NCBI RefSeq assembly: GCF_030272615.1
Contig: NC_081414.1
Coordinates: 52,907,636-52,971,635 of the forward strand
Reading direction: 5' to 3'
DNA length: 64,000 nucleotides
Source of the DNA: Cryptomeria japonica
Taxonomy: Eukaryota > Streptophyta > Pinopsida > Cupressales > Cupressaceae
Shown: in pieces, positions 1 through 10,973 of the stretch
Position numbering within the stretch: position 1 is the stretch's first letter
Layout of the letters: every line of letters begins with the position of its first letter
Translations under genes and position numbers: made by a program
The notes under the pieces: model-generated
The model's input: only the letters and a program-made list of their open reading frames with translations
Told to the model about the DNA's origin: nothing
The model's database searches: none

Positions 1-1859
1 CATGGATTCTTCCACTTGAATTGTTCTCTTCTCAGGTCTAGAAGAAATACCGGATGATTGATCTCTGTTAGCCTCTTGTTTTCTCTTGGAGGACTCTCTC
101 TTTCCAGGTCTTTCTTTCCTCTTCGAACCTCTTGGATGGAGATTGCCCTCACTGGCACATCGAAGGTTTCCTTCACCTGAATTTCTAGGATTAGGATTGC
201 CTTCACTCACACTAGCTCCAACTTCGGCTGGTTCTCTTCCAAAGTGAAAGTCATAGCTATGCCTTGTTCTCTCAACTTCTGATGTTGTATGTCAACCCAT
301 CTGCGAGTACAAGACAAGACTGGTGCCATCAAAGCATCTAAATCCACGACTTTGGGCTCATTCCAATTCAACCTTATTGTTTTGCTTTCTCGATCATAGG
401 AAGTATGGATATGTCTGCCACTGTCCTGAGCTTGGTCGGCCACTCTGTAAATCCTGCATTTCCTGATGAAATCCAAAGGCAATCTAGAATGCATTTTCCG
501 TTTCACTTCAAGATCATCTAAGAGATTCATCATAAAATCCTCAATCTGATACTCATGTCTAAACTTCCTGCCGACAGTCTCCTCTAAATGTCCATGTGGA
601 TCAAAGCTTTCTCTCAAAGCAAAAGATGAAAAAGAATATAAGGCCAACTCCTTCTCTGCGTCATCCATGGCTAAAGCATTAGGACATACCTCAACTGAAT
701 TACCCAAAATGATAGGTACTGGAACTCCATTCTGATGTCTGTGTCTGAATGTCTTCACATATGCTGCCAACTGTCTTGTTACTTCAAGTAACACAATTCT
801 GTCTGTCGGATATCTCGGCAACATGTATGGAGGTAAAGGACATCCATGCACTCTAATATAAGTGAACTTGGGAAACTGAATGAACCAAGCACCGTACCTC
901 TTTATGAATTCCTGGGCATCCTGAGATAACCGGTTGTGAATTCCACCTTGCAACGTCCTGGTGATGTTCATCGTGAAAGTATCATTAACCAACTTATAGT
1001 TGCTCCCTGGCGGATGATGCAAGTAGGCATAGGAATCACAAGCTCTGACCTCGTCGGGTCCTCTTCCAATCACTCCTCTGTGAGGTAGTCCTGTGTATTC
1101 AACACTCCTGATCAAGGCATAGATGACGTAAGAACTCATGTGGAAGGACTTAGTAGCCTTGAGTCTCCTCAACTGTAAGTCCAAGCAATGGCTAATCATC
1201 CTAGCCCAATGTATGGTACCTTTTCCCTGAACGATCACCTGGATGAAGTAAAACATCCACTTCTCAAAATAGAAGGCATGAGGGGCTCCTGTAACTCGGT
1301 TGAGCATGGTAATTAAATCTCTGTACTCCTCCTGGAAATCAATCCTGTGCGGTGTGTTCGGGATCTTGCTTAGACGGGGACGGCTTTTGAGTAGCCAGTT
1401 CTTGTTAATTATGCCTAGGCAAGCATCTGGATCATCTTCGTACATTGATCTGGCACCTTCTATGCTCTTGTATATCATGTCCCTGTGCTCTGGAAGATGG
1501 AAAGCTTCACTTATAGCTTCCTCTGAAAGGTACGCCAAAGTGTTTCCCTCTTTGGACACGATCGTCCTGGACTGTGGATCATAGTGACGAGCACATTCGA
1601 TCATCAACTCATGGCACTGAACAGCTGGAGGAAAGCCGGCCGCCTTAATGATGCCACTCTCTATTATTCTCCGGGCGACAGGCGATGGCTTGCCAATGTA
1701 AGGGATCTCTCGAAACTTCTTCGTGCTGAAGTTGCCTAAGTTTGTATCTCCAATGTGGCTCCACTTCGACACGATCTTGGTCTCCACTTCTTCGGTCTTC
1801 TGATCTTCTTTCATGAGAGCTGAACGACTGGTGGATGCTCCCGCCTTCGGGGTTGCCAT
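1..1859 (-). pseudogene. L1 LTR-borne ORF, N-terminal domain, broken by a 1-nt deletion
   Basis: The start is ATG at 1,859, eight bases into the exon after a leader intron, giving a protein that opens MATPKAG. It stays open to a stop at 207-209. Compared with L2 (ORF at 58,730) it is roughly 90% identical by eye. One base is missing near 215-235, which shifts the frame and produces the stop. Beyond that, positions 1-206 still read open in the original frame and match the L2 Ser/Gly/Glu-rich linker, so the lesion is recent. The N-terminal domain contains SEEAISEAFHLPEH, HWARMISH and SFHMSSYVIYALI. No enzyme motif is recognisable. The function is unknown. The related ORFs are in L2, L7 and, more distantly, after pol in gypsy3. 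Confidence 0.8.
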
Positions 1860-1861
1860 AC

Positions 1862-2072
1862 CTACACAACATTTCATAATGAGAACTAAATTTTGCAATA
1901 AATAACATGGATTAGAGAGATAAATTCTTTAGGAAACCTCATGATAAGTCTTTAGAGTTATCATTTCCTAAAAAAATAACGATTGAGCTAGGAATTCAAA
2001 ATTCAAAATTCAAAATTTAAAATATGACGATCAACAATTCAAAATTAAAACAATAAAATCAATTCGCCATAC
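1862..2072 (-). other. Putative leader intron of the L1 ORF
   Basis: On the minus strand the donor is GAG|gtatgg at 2,073/2,072 and the acceptor is tgttgtgtag| ending at 1,862, eight bases before the MATPK start codon. L2 has the same donor (gtatgg) and acceptor (tgttgtgtag) flanking 58,505-58,721. Conservation of both splice signals in two copies supports a real intron. No transcript evidence is available here. Confidence 0.6.
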
Positions 2073-2386
2073 CTCAATAGAGAACTAACTCTAGAATGCA
2101 AATAAAGAAAATTCGCCTAGGCAAAAAGATCGAAAATATATAGTCTTCAACGTGATCTCCTTCTTCAAAATATCAATTTCGCCAACCTTTTGTCCTTGAC
2201 GTGATCCTCTAACACCTTGGCAAGTTCGCCCAATATAGATTCGCACCACCTTGGAAGTTACTAGCGCCTTCTAACTTGAAATGAAATTCGCTCCTTGAAT
2301 ACAACTTCGCACTTTCCTTTGTCTTCCTCAAGATCGCATGTAAGAAATGACAAATAATGATGTGAAAATAACAATTTTCACCCTCC

Positions 2387-2394
2387 CTTTATAG
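2387..2394 (-). promoter_or_regulatory. TATA box upstream of the L1 ORF
   Basis: The reverse strand reads GCGCTATAAAGGGAGG. It sits between the minisatellite and the leader exon, the same place as CTATATAAG in L2 (58,213) and CATATATAAGGG in L3 (about 18,496). Confidence 0.6.
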
Positions 2395-2721
2395 CGCTCA
2401 CCTCTTATCATCCCCAAGGCCAACTTTTGTAAAAATATAGCAATTAAAAACGATTTTTTCATAAATAACAAGGCCGACTCTCCAAACCAAACGCTCCATT
2501 CGATTTTTTTTTATTAATTAATTAATTAATTATTAAATGCCTTTCATTTTTAATTAATAAATTTCGATTTTTTACAAGGCAAAATAATTAATAAATGTTA
2601 AGCGCAACATTTAAATGCTAATTTTCATTAAATATCGATTTTCTTTTTTTTTTTAGCATTTTAAATAAATTCAAAAATGTATGTTTGAGCGCCAAATTTT
2701 GAAAATGGAAGATACGTACCT

Positions 2722-4492
2722 CATCGCCCTGGTCCCTTGGAGAGGGACAGGAGCGATCCATCAATTTTGTCATGATTCTTGCAATTTCGACGTCCAAAGT
2801 CTCTATCCTTACGTTCAAATCGACATTTTAGCTGGGTCCTTCGAGTTTGATTGACTTGTTTGTGCGAAGGAATGCCCTTGGATGTAATATCGCCCTGGTC
2901 CCTTGGAGAGGGACAGGAGCGATCCAAATATTTTCACTTGAAATTCTCCATTTGGATATCAACTTTTCCTCGTATGGTGAATAATAACCTTGCTTGTTCA
3001 TTCCATGCTTGTATCACTTGACTTTGATGAAGCATTTGGACGTTAGAAGGATCATCGCCCTTGTCCCTTGGAGAGGGACAGGAGCGATCCTTGTCCTTTC
3101 TCCATTTTAAGCTCAAATTGGTAATATTTAACGTCTATCTCCCTTTGTATCGCCTTCCAAATGATGTTCAAAACCTTGTGCAACCTTATTTCAACGTGAT
3201 CTTTAAAGGATATCATGTGTTTTGGCAAATATCGCCCTGGTCCCTTGGAGAGGGACAGGAGCGATCTCCATGTCCTGGCTCAAATTTGTAAACATTTGAT
3301 CTTCGTTCTTCGTTCATTGCCTTCCAAAGGACGTCCTTTACTTCACCAATCCTTGCATTGTCTTGATTTTGAAGGAGCATAAGTGTTTTTGTAAAAATCG
3401 CCTTGGTCCTTGTCCAAAGGACAAGAGCGATATAAGTCTTTTAGCTCAATTGATAACACTTTGACGTTCAAAACTTTTGCATATCACCTTCAAAAGACGC
3501 CTTGAACCTTATACAACTTTGTGAAGTCTTGACTTAACGTGATTTTTGCATGAATTGTTCAATACATTCAATATCGCTCTAGTCCCTTCCCAAGGGACAG
3601 GAGCGAATTTCAATACTTTGAGGTTATGCTTGCGTTCTCCAACTTGTAATTGCTATCATCGTGTAAAACGTAGTCTTTTGATCCTCGTTGATTGCTTGAT
3701 GCTTGATAAACTTCCAAGATTTATGCCTTTATGCAACTTTCGCTCTAGTCCCTCCCTGAGGGACAGGAGCGAATTGAGATATTTTAGTGCAAATCTTTCA
3801 ACTTGGCAACCTTTGTAACTTCGTGCTTGATCGAAATGCCTTGAAATGCCCTTGCCACCTTGTTCTTTGTCTTAGAATGTCTTGAATTTTGAAGGGACGA
3901 CAATATAACCATTCTATCGCCCTGGTCCCTTGGAGAGGGACAGGAGCGATTCTAGCTCTGTAGGCCTCATTTCACTTTATCATCTTCGAAACTTATATTC
4001 AACGGATTCGTAATGTACCCTTCCATTCATCTATGCCTTGGGATCCATTCAAATTGGGCAAGAAAGCCATCCACAACAAAAATCGCTCTGGTCCCTTGGA
4101 GAGGGACAGGAGCGAACTTAAGCATTTTGGTCCTTTGTTGGCATTTGGTGATCTTCAATTTATCTTCAATAAGTTCATTTCACCTCCTTTCTTGCCTTCA
4201 AACATAAACTTGACTTGATCTTTGCCTGAATCTCGCCTTATGAAGAATATCGCTCTGGTCCCTTGGAGAGGGACGGGAGCTACAATGTACTTCGCCCTGG
4301 TCCCTTCCTGAGGGACAGGAGCGATTTTGGCATTCTGGACCATTCTCCTTCACGACGGCACTTCAAGTTGTATTCATTTGATAAAACATATCTCCTTGGA
4401 CATCTTCAAATCGTTAGGTCATTAAAATCCTGCAAGGACAAAGCGATATTCGATTTGTAGCTCCGGTCCTTCACTGAGGGACAGGAGCGATT
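2722..4492 (-). repeat. Array of 12 hairpin motifs at about 168-bp spacing (L1)
   Basis: A motif of about 33 bp, TCGCCCTGGTCCCT, 5-nt loop, AGGGACAGGAGCGA, recurs at about 2,722, 2,889, 3,053, 3,229, 3,398, 3,573, 3,741, 3,916, 4,081, 4,249, 4,291 and 4,458. Spacing is 164-176 bp except for one 42-bp doublet. The two halves pair as an imperfect stem. Variants change both arms together, for example GTCCTT with AAGGAC at 3,398. The spacers are only weakly alike (recurring ttgccttcaa..gacg-type words), which suggests an old tandem repeat with only the motif conserved. It lies in the LTR between the 5' hairpin and the promoter. Confidence 0.9.
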
Positions 4493-4896
4493 TTGCTCCT
4501 ATAGGCCAAAATATCATGATTTTACAAGTTTAATCAATTCCCGAGGCAAAAACAAATCATTCCCAACGCCCGGGATCAAAAATGTCAAAAGTCAAAATTT
4601 GGTCAAAATTAGTCAATTGGACAAAAATTCACATTTCACCTTCAACACTTAGACAAATTTAAGCTCTGCACTCAAAATTCCAATTGAAAATAGACCACTT
4701 TGGCGAAATCATTGCAATCAAAATTTGCATTCTTACAAAAGAAGCTCAAAAGCTCTCAAAATTGACTGGATTCTGGCCCAAAACGATGGCAATTAAAACC
4801 CTAAGGCTTGACCCTAAATCCAGACAATTGACTGACTAACAAAACCCTAAAAGCGAAGTGAAAAGCGAGCGAAAAAAACGAGCAAAAAGAGGGGGT

Positions 4897-4913
4897 CCCC
4901 ATTTGCAATGGGG
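4897..4913 (-). repeat. Terminal palindrome of the L LTR (L1)
   Basis: CCCCATTTGCAATGGGG is an inverted repeat about 23 bp inside the LTR 5' end. It is repeated at 16,946-16,962 (L3), 51,091-51,107 (L7) and, one base shorter, 55,684-55,699 (L2). Confidence 0.85.
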
Positions 4914-4936
4914 CGATGTGTGAAATGGTCACAACA

Positions 4937-6211
4937 GTGACCTAGACATTGTATTGGGGATGACTTGGTTACATTCATTGGGTGAGGTCACTCTCAGACT
5001 CAGAGACATGGAGATTAAGTTTGAGGTTGATGGGAGACAGCATGTATTGAGGCCTATCAGAAATAGTGATGTTAGAACTATTTCTTTCAGGCGCATGGAG
5101 AGGTTGGTTAGACACGATGGGATTGGATGGGCAGCCATGTGTACTCTCATGCCTACACAAGAGGAGCATCAGAAGGCAGAGTATCACCCTGACATTCAGA
5201 GATTGAGAGAACGGTATGATAGGGTGTTCAGTGATATTCCACCTGGTGCACCACCTGACAGGGGAATAGAGCACATCATTGAGTTAGAGGAGGGTGCTAA
5301 ACCCGTGATGATCACACCATACAGGCATCCTAAGAGACTCAAGGATGAGAGATTGAGAAAACCATCAAGGAGCTACTTGAGATGGGGCATATTAGACCGA
5401 GCAAGTCTCCTTTTGCTTCTTCAGTAGTGTTGGTGAAGAAGAAGGATGGCTCGTTACGTATGTGCATTGACTATCGGGTGTTGAACAAGAGGACTATTAA
5501 GAATAGATACCCTATCCCACGGATTGATGAGCTGATAGATGAGCTTCATGGGGCATGCTACTTCAGCAAGATAGATTTGAGATCAGGATATCATCAGATC
5601 AAAGTTAGAGAGCAGGATGTGAAGAAGACGGCATTTAGATGTCATTGTGGACACTTTGAGTTTGTGGTCATGCCATTTGGGTTGACCAATGCACCAGCTA
5701 CTTTTCAGTCTACGATGAATAAGGTCTTCCATCATCAGTTGAGGAGATTTGTATTGGTTTTCTTCGATGACATTTTGGTATACAGCAGATCATGGCAGGA
5801 ACATCTTGAGCATCTGGAGACAGTATTGAGCATATTGCAGATGGAGTCCTTGTATGCCAAGGAGTCCAAGTGTGATTTGGGTATGACTAAGCTCTTGTAT
5901 TTGGGACATATTATCAGTGCAGAGGGAGTAAGGATGGATCCTGATAAGATCCGTGCTATAGTAGAGTGGCCTATTCCTGAGAACTTGACACAGTTGAGAG
6001 GGTTCCTGGGCCTATGTGGCTTCTACCGCAAATTTATTAGTGGATACTCACGACATGCAGCCCCTATGACAGATTTGCTGAAGAAGGGGGCCTTTTTTTG
6101 GACACCGGAGGCACAGGCTTGCTTTGACAGGTTCAAGGAGATCATGACCTCATGCCCGGTGTTAGCCTTGCCTGATTTCTCGAAGCCATTTGACCTTCAA
6201 TGTGATGATCT
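4937..6211 (+). pseudogene. gypsy1 left arm: protease-end to RNase H-start fragment of pol
   Basis: The plus strand encodes a Ty3/gypsy pol fragment: the end of the protease region (IVLGMTWLHSLGEV), then reverse transcriptase with YPIPRIDELIDELHG, MPFGLTNAPATFQ and the catalytic FFDDILVY, up to the RNase H start (FDLQCDD). A 2-nt insertion near 5,346 shifts the frame, so the reading is split at about 5,380. The 5' side is cut by L1 at 4,936. The 3' side ends at an inverted duplication junction. It is nearly identical to the right arm. Confidence 0.9.
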
Positions 6212-7436
6212 AACACCGGGCATGAGGTCATGATCTCCTTGAACCTGTCAAAGAAAGCCTGTGCCTCCGGTGTCCAAACAAAGGCCCCCTTCTTCAACAA
6301 ATCTGTCATAGGGGCTGCATGTCGTGACTATCCACTAACGAATCTGCGGTAGAAGCCACATAGGCCCAGGAACCCTCTCAACTGTGTCAAGTTCTCAGGA
6401 ATAGGCCACTCTACTATAGCACGGATCTTATCAGGATCCATCCTTACTCCCTCTGCACTGATAATATGTCCCAAATACAAGAGCTTAGTCATACCCAAAT
6501 CACACTTGGACTCCTTGGCATACAAGGACTCCTTCTGCAATATGCTCAATACTGTCTCCAGATGCTCAAGATGTTCCTGCCATGATCTGTTGTATACCAA
6601 AATGTCATCGAAGAAAACCAATACAAATCTCCTCAACTGATGATGGAAGACCTTATTCATCGTAGACTGAAAAGTAGCTGGTGCATTGGTCAACCCAAAT
6701 GGCATGACCACAAACTCAAAGTGTCCACAATGACATCTAAATGTCGTCTTCTCCACATCATGCTCTCTAACTTTGATCTGATGATATCCTGATCTCAAAT
6801 CTATCTTGCTGAAGTAGCTTGCCCCATGAAGCTCATCTATCAGCTCATCAATCCGTGGGATAGGGTATCTATTCTTAATAGTCCTCTTGTTCAACACCCG
6901 ATAGTCAATGCACATACGTAACGAACCATCCTTCTTCTTCACCAACACTATTGAAGAAGCAAAAGGAGACTTGCTCGGTCTAATATGCCCCATCTCAAGT
7001 AGCTCCTTGATGGTTTTCTCAATCTCATCCTTGAGTCTCTTAGGATGCCTGTATGGTGTGATCATCACGGGTTTAGCATCCTCCTCTAACTCAATGATGT
7101 GCTCTATTCCCCTGTCAGGTGGTGCACCAGGTGGAATATCACTGAACACCCTATCATACCGTTCTCTCAATCTCTGAATGTCAGGGTGATACTCTGCCTT
7201 CTGATGCTCCTCCTGTGTAGGCATGAGAGTACACATGGCTGCCCATCCAATCCCATCGTGTCTAACCAACCTCTCCATGCGCCTGAAAGAAATAGTTCTA
7301 ACATCACTATTTCTGATAGCCCTCAATACATGTTGTCTCCCATCAACCTCAAACTTAATCTCCATGTCTCTGAGTCTGAGAGTGACCTCACCCAATGAAT
7401 GTAACCAAGTCATCCCCAATACAATGTCTAGGTCAC
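4937..7436. repeat. Large inverted duplication of gypsy1 (arms about 1.23 kb, spacer about 46 bp)
   Basis: Left arm 4,937 to about 6,166 reads on the plus strand, and right arm about 6,212-7,436 is its reverse complement. The mirror runs from GTGACCTAGACATTG at 4,937 to CAATGTCTAGGTCAC ending at 7,436. Arm identity looks about 98% by eye. The unpaired spacer is the continuation of the left arm only (about 6,167-6,211). The right arm continues beyond 7,436 to the gypsy1 5' end. Confidence 0.9.
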
Positions 7437-9120
7437 CCATGTTAACTACATGGTAATCCGTTTTGAACTCATAATTGTTCAAGCGTAGAGGCATGTTTCT
7501 AATCATCTTGTTACACTTAAGAGTGTAACCATCAGCAACCTGTACTCGGAGACCCTCAAACTCCTCTGTCTCAATGCCACGGCGCTCAACCAATCGTGCA
7601 TCAATGAAATTGTGCGTAGCACCTGTGTCAACTAGGGTAATCACCTTCTGTTCTGCTAGAACTCCACGCAATCTAAAGGACCCCTCCTGCTGAATACTGG
7701 ACAAGCGTGCCTGCTGCAAATGTAACTCCGGCTCATCCTTAGGCTCTGTAGCCTCTGCCTCTACCTCCGGCTCTGTGTCACTATGCTCATCCTCATGTAC
7801 TGCGCTATCTGAATCTGAGTCCTCATAGTATGCCCACATAACTCTATTGGCCTTCCCCTTAGGCTTCAACGGACAGTCATGATCCCTGTCATAAGGACCT
7901 TTGCAATAGAAGCATAGCTTCTTCCTGCGTAGGTCATTAAGTGCCTCAGTATCCAAGGGTGTGGTGGATTTCCCCTTGGTATCAACCTTCCTCCCCTTCT
8001 CCTTATCAAACTTCTTATTATCTCTGAAAGAAGTAGAACTCCTAGGGGTGAATTTGCTAGAAGGTGTTGTAAAATCCATACTGCGGGCTTTCCTCATGGC
8101 CTCCTGTAATGTCGATGGTTCAAATGCCTTGATCCAACCCTTGAGGGGTTCAGACAATCCCTCAGTGAATAGTATGACCAACCGTCTTTCTGATACATCC
8201 TGTACCATAACTGACAACCGTTGAAACTCACTGATATACATCTCCAAGCTACCTATCTGTCTCAACTGTGCAAGATCACGAAAGAATATCTCAGGATCCT
8301 TCCTATCAAAACGCTCCACCAATCTGTCTACAAAATCCTGGTATGAAGTCACCTGGTTGTGCTGTAAAGTAACCATACCATGTGACCACCAGTCATGAGC
8401 TGCGCCCTCCAAATGCAAGGTGGCGTATCTGATGGCATCTATCTCCGACATGGGCCTCAATGCTAAGAAGGTATCCAACTTATGTATCCATGCCTGTGCT
8501 GTCATCCGTCCACTACCATCAAAGGAAGGTAAAGTTAGCTTGCTAGCAGCTCGCTGCAACTCACTGTCATGGCCTCTAGGTCTCCTGTTCTGCTGAGTAC
8601 TCCTCATGTGCTCTCTCCTCTGATTCAGGTAACGATCAAAATTAAGTAACTCACGTACATGTGGTGGTAATGCCTGCCACTCTGCAGTAGCAGCTCTAAG
8701 ATCATCCTGAAACTCATCTTGTACATCGCCCTCTCCTGCCTCCTGAGCCTCCTCTTTAAGGAAAGTAGGACGAGTAGGTCTATCCGCTGTCCAAGACCTG
8801 TGCCTAGGAGCACCCTGTGAACCTGCTACACTCCTATTGTCATGATCAGGTGTAACTCTACCCTGCTCCTGAACTCTGGGCTGAACCACTCTCTCCATCA
8901 TAGTGGTCAAAGCACGCAATGACTGGACTATCTCCTGCTGTCCAGTAGCCATGGTTCTGAAAAAGTCCCTAGCCTCATCATCCTCATTCCTGGGAACTCT
9001 AGGTGGACTCTGTGACTGTCTCTCACCCATGGTAAGAATGTTTCTGTACTCCTGTTCACCCTCTAGTGCTGCTCTTCTGCGTGTGTAATACCTGTGATGC
9101 CCCAATGCTGATGGATGCAT
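6212..9120 (-). pseudogene. gypsy1 gag-pol polyprotein, truncated in the RT/RNase H region
   Basis: One frame runs from ATG at 9,120 to a stop near 6,328 (930 residues). In order: a basic N-terminus; a retrotransposon gag domain (AWIHKLDTFLALRP, EGAAHDWW, about residues 205-345); a zinc knuckle CFYCKGPYDRDHDC (Cx2Cx7HxC, about 405-420); a protease with LVDTGATHNFID (about 500); reverse transcriptase with LRMCIDYRVLNKRT, YFSKIDLRSGYHQ and VFFDDILVY. The stop replaces the Tyr of SGYSRH in the left arm. RNase H and integrase are missing because the copy ends at the inverted junction. The initiation codon lies 36 nt after the primer-binding site, as expected for gypsy gag. It is non-functional. 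Confidence 0.93.
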
Positions 9121-9155
9121 AAATGTTTCTTACCCAACAGGATGGCAAGAACACC

Positions 9156-9167
9156 GTTCTGATACCA
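9156..9167 (-). other. gypsy1 primer-binding site (initiator tRNA-Met type)
   Basis: The reverse strand reads TGGTATCAGAAC immediately after the LTR end (...GGTCATTACA, one base apart). This matches the plant tRNA-iMet type TGGTATCAGAGC over its first ten bases and fixes the LTR boundary and the element's orientation. Confidence 0.85.
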
Positions 9168-10083
9168 TTGTAATGACCCTTACTATAAAGGCCACTAATA
9201 AATCCCAAATATGAACTGAGACAATTTGTCAAACACTTTGCATGCACTGAATTGTTTTGTTTGTGATGTAGTGTTTCAATATGATAGTTGTTTTGAGCAT
9301 CAAGTACAATTGAGATAACAATACCAATATTGAAATGTAACACAATAAACAATAATGAAACTCTAAATATTCATGCAAGGACTTCAATGCTAATATATCA
9401 TGAATTTCCCAAATTCTGATTGCATTGTTCAGTAGACTAATTTTCTAAAAATGTATGACTGTTACAAACTCTTACACATGAGCACTGAATTTATGACGAG
9501 AATGTATAAACTATCACACATGAACAATGACCTTGCAATGCACCTTCTCTACTATATCAATCCAACTACAAGATAGCCATGTCTGATTACAATGGACTGT
9601 TTTCTGAATACATATATGATTGTTACAACTATGCACTTCTATCATAAAAATTGACAACAAAACCATGCAATGGAACCTGGAAATCGGTCCTTGAACTCCG
9701 ATTATGAAATGCTGATGAAAGGAGGACTGGACTGTCCCAAGAATGCCCTGCTGTCACTACCGTACTGTCCCTGCTGCAGGCAGTACCTGGGTCGTACTGT
9801 GCGGCTGCAGTACCAAATTTTGAGCTGGGATGAATTCAAAACCCTTATTCACCAAATACAAGCCCTCAAATCAACCTTCAATTGAAATCCAACATGAAAT
9901 GGCTGAGTACCATCTCCAATAACGCAACCCTTCAGAAGATATTTCACTTCCTCAGTTATGCTAATCTAAGGGAGTTATCGTTCCCAAAGATAATGATATT
10001 TGCAGACCTTCAAGCTCCACAAATGCTCAAGTAGATGCACTAGAGAAAATAGACTTCGATGCCAAATGAGAGACCCATGGGGT

Positions 10084-10092
10084 CTATTTATA
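10084..10092 (-). promoter_or_regulatory. TATA box of the gypsy1 LTR
   Basis: The reverse strand reads TATAAATAG followed by accccatggg. It lies directly downstream, in element orientation, of the heat-shock-element-like array. Confidence 0.65.
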
Positions 10093-10100
10093 CACTTTTT

Positions 10101-10247
10101 AGAATCTTCCTCTAGAAGTATCCATAACTTTCTAGAAGCATCCATAATAGAATCTTCTAGAAGCCTCTTAGTCTTTCTAGAAGTATCCATGACTTTCTAG
10201 AAGTATCCATAATAGAATCTTCTAGAAGCCTCTTAGCTTTCTAGAAG
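10101..10247 (-). promoter_or_regulatory. Heat-shock-element-like array in the gypsy1 LTR
   Basis: Seven sites carry alternating GAA/TTC units. Two are full three-unit elements, GAAtcTTCtaGAA, at about 10,150-10,163 and 10,215-10,228. Four are two-unit TTCtaGAA sites at about 10,130, 10,175, 10,195 and 10,239. One is interrupted, at 10,101-10,118. The plant heat-shock factor site is nGAAnnTTCnnGAAn. The array ends about 10 bp upstream of the TATA box. The sites sit in a degenerate tandem repeat containing AAGTATCCATAA, so duplication spread them. Confidence 0.55.
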
Positions 10248-10515
10248 TATCCATAATAGTCTTTTAAAACCTCATTGCACTTTTTAGATAAAAAGTAACT
10301 TCATAAAATAAAAAGTGCACCTGAATAACATTTTGGCCCCAAATAAAAAGTAATAATAAAATATAATAAATATAATGTCTCCAAGAGCATAATGAGCCAT
10401 CCAATCACCAAATAAACGCCAAAATGACTCTCTCATCACAACCATCTACCTACGAGAGTCTGGAATAGGCAAATCCAAGTAAAGTGTCATGTCATACTAA
10501 AGAGGGGACATGACA

Positions 10516-10956
10516 GAAATGTCCTTAGAAGATTGCACTGAGCTTGTGTCAAATTGTTCAAGTTGATGGTGAGACCTCACTCGGTAGGGTTCCATATAGT
10601 CATTCATCTATGTTCTTACATTCTAGGCCTTAGAATAGACCTTCTCAACCCTTTACCTTTTGTCATTTTTTTCAAACTCAAGTTAGTTTAATCACCAGAT
10701 TGTAACATCAAATGATCTAAGTTCCGACAAATCAAGCATCCAGGCATTCAAATGTAAGTCACCTTCTGATTCCAACATAATCACATCAACCTACAGATCT
10801 TATCCACACGTAGTTACCCTACATTCATGAACCTTGGAGTCTTCTCAAGTGATCCTTAAGCTAATCTTCAGCATTTGAGAGAGTTTCTTCAAGAGAGGAT
10901 AAGATACTTATGGTATTTTATTCTGTGTTCACATGTGTGTAAAAAACACATCAACA
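10516..10956 (+). mobile_element. L3 5' LTR, 3' remnant (441 bp)
   Basis: This matches 19,925-20,365, the end of the L3 3' LTR, with about 29 differences in 440 bases by hand count (about 93% identity). It ends ACACATCAACA and is followed by a primer-binding-like site. The rest of this LTR was separated by the gypsy1 insertion at 10,515/10,516 and is not seen in the window. Confidence 0.85.
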
Positions 10957-10959
10957 AAA

Positions 10960-10973
10960 TTGGTGCTATAAGG
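10960..10973 (+). other. Putative L primer-binding site
   Basis: TTGGTGCTATAAGG begins three bases after the LTR end. The first eight bases differ by two transitions from the TTGGCGCC start of Athila/Tat-type primer-binding sites. The tRNA could not be identified. Confidence 0.45.

Larger units (their letters stand above)
1..4936 (-). mobile_element. L1: LTR of the L retrotransposon family, minus orientation, cut by the window start
   Basis: The LTR 5' end lies at 4,936, where the reverse strand starts TGTTGTGACC. The order along the reverse strand is terminal hairpin (4,897-4,913), hairpin-motif minisatellite (4,492-2,722), TATA box (about 2,390), leader intron (2,072-1,862) and ORF (1,859 downward). 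The same order occurs in L2 at 55,661-63,003, which is bounded on both sides. L1 abuts gypsy1 pol sequence at 4,937, so it inserted into that element. Its 3' end is outside the window. Whether L1 is a solo LTR or part of a full element cannot be seen. The family assignment is strong; the age and completeness are unknown. Confidence 0.85.
9169..10515 (-). mobile_element. gypsy1 5' LTR (1.35 kb)
   Basis: On the minus strand the LTR starts TGTCATGTCCCCTC at 10,515 and ends GGTCATTACA at 9,169, followed by the primer-binding site. A TATA box (TATAAATAG, 10,084-10,092) sits downstream of repeated TTCTAGAA palindromes at 10,101-10,247. The LTR interrupts an L LTR, which resumes at 10,516 (gaaatgtcc). 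The same L sequence is uninterrupted at 19,925. Confidence 0.88.

Noticed and set aside
1300-1584. Plus-strand open frame of 94 codons across the L1 ORF
   Set aside because: It is the antisense shadow of a conserved minus-strand ORF and has no similarity of its own.
2722-4492. CRISPR-like look: palindromic repeats of about 33 bp with regular spacing
   Set aside because: The spacers are about 135 bp and weakly related to each other, the repeats are inside a plant retrotransposon LTR, and no cas genes exist.
7099-7456. Plus-strand frames opposite gypsy1 pol (and equivalents at 4,929-5,274)
   Set aside because: They are antisense shadows of the RT/protease region, seen in both arms of the inverted duplication.
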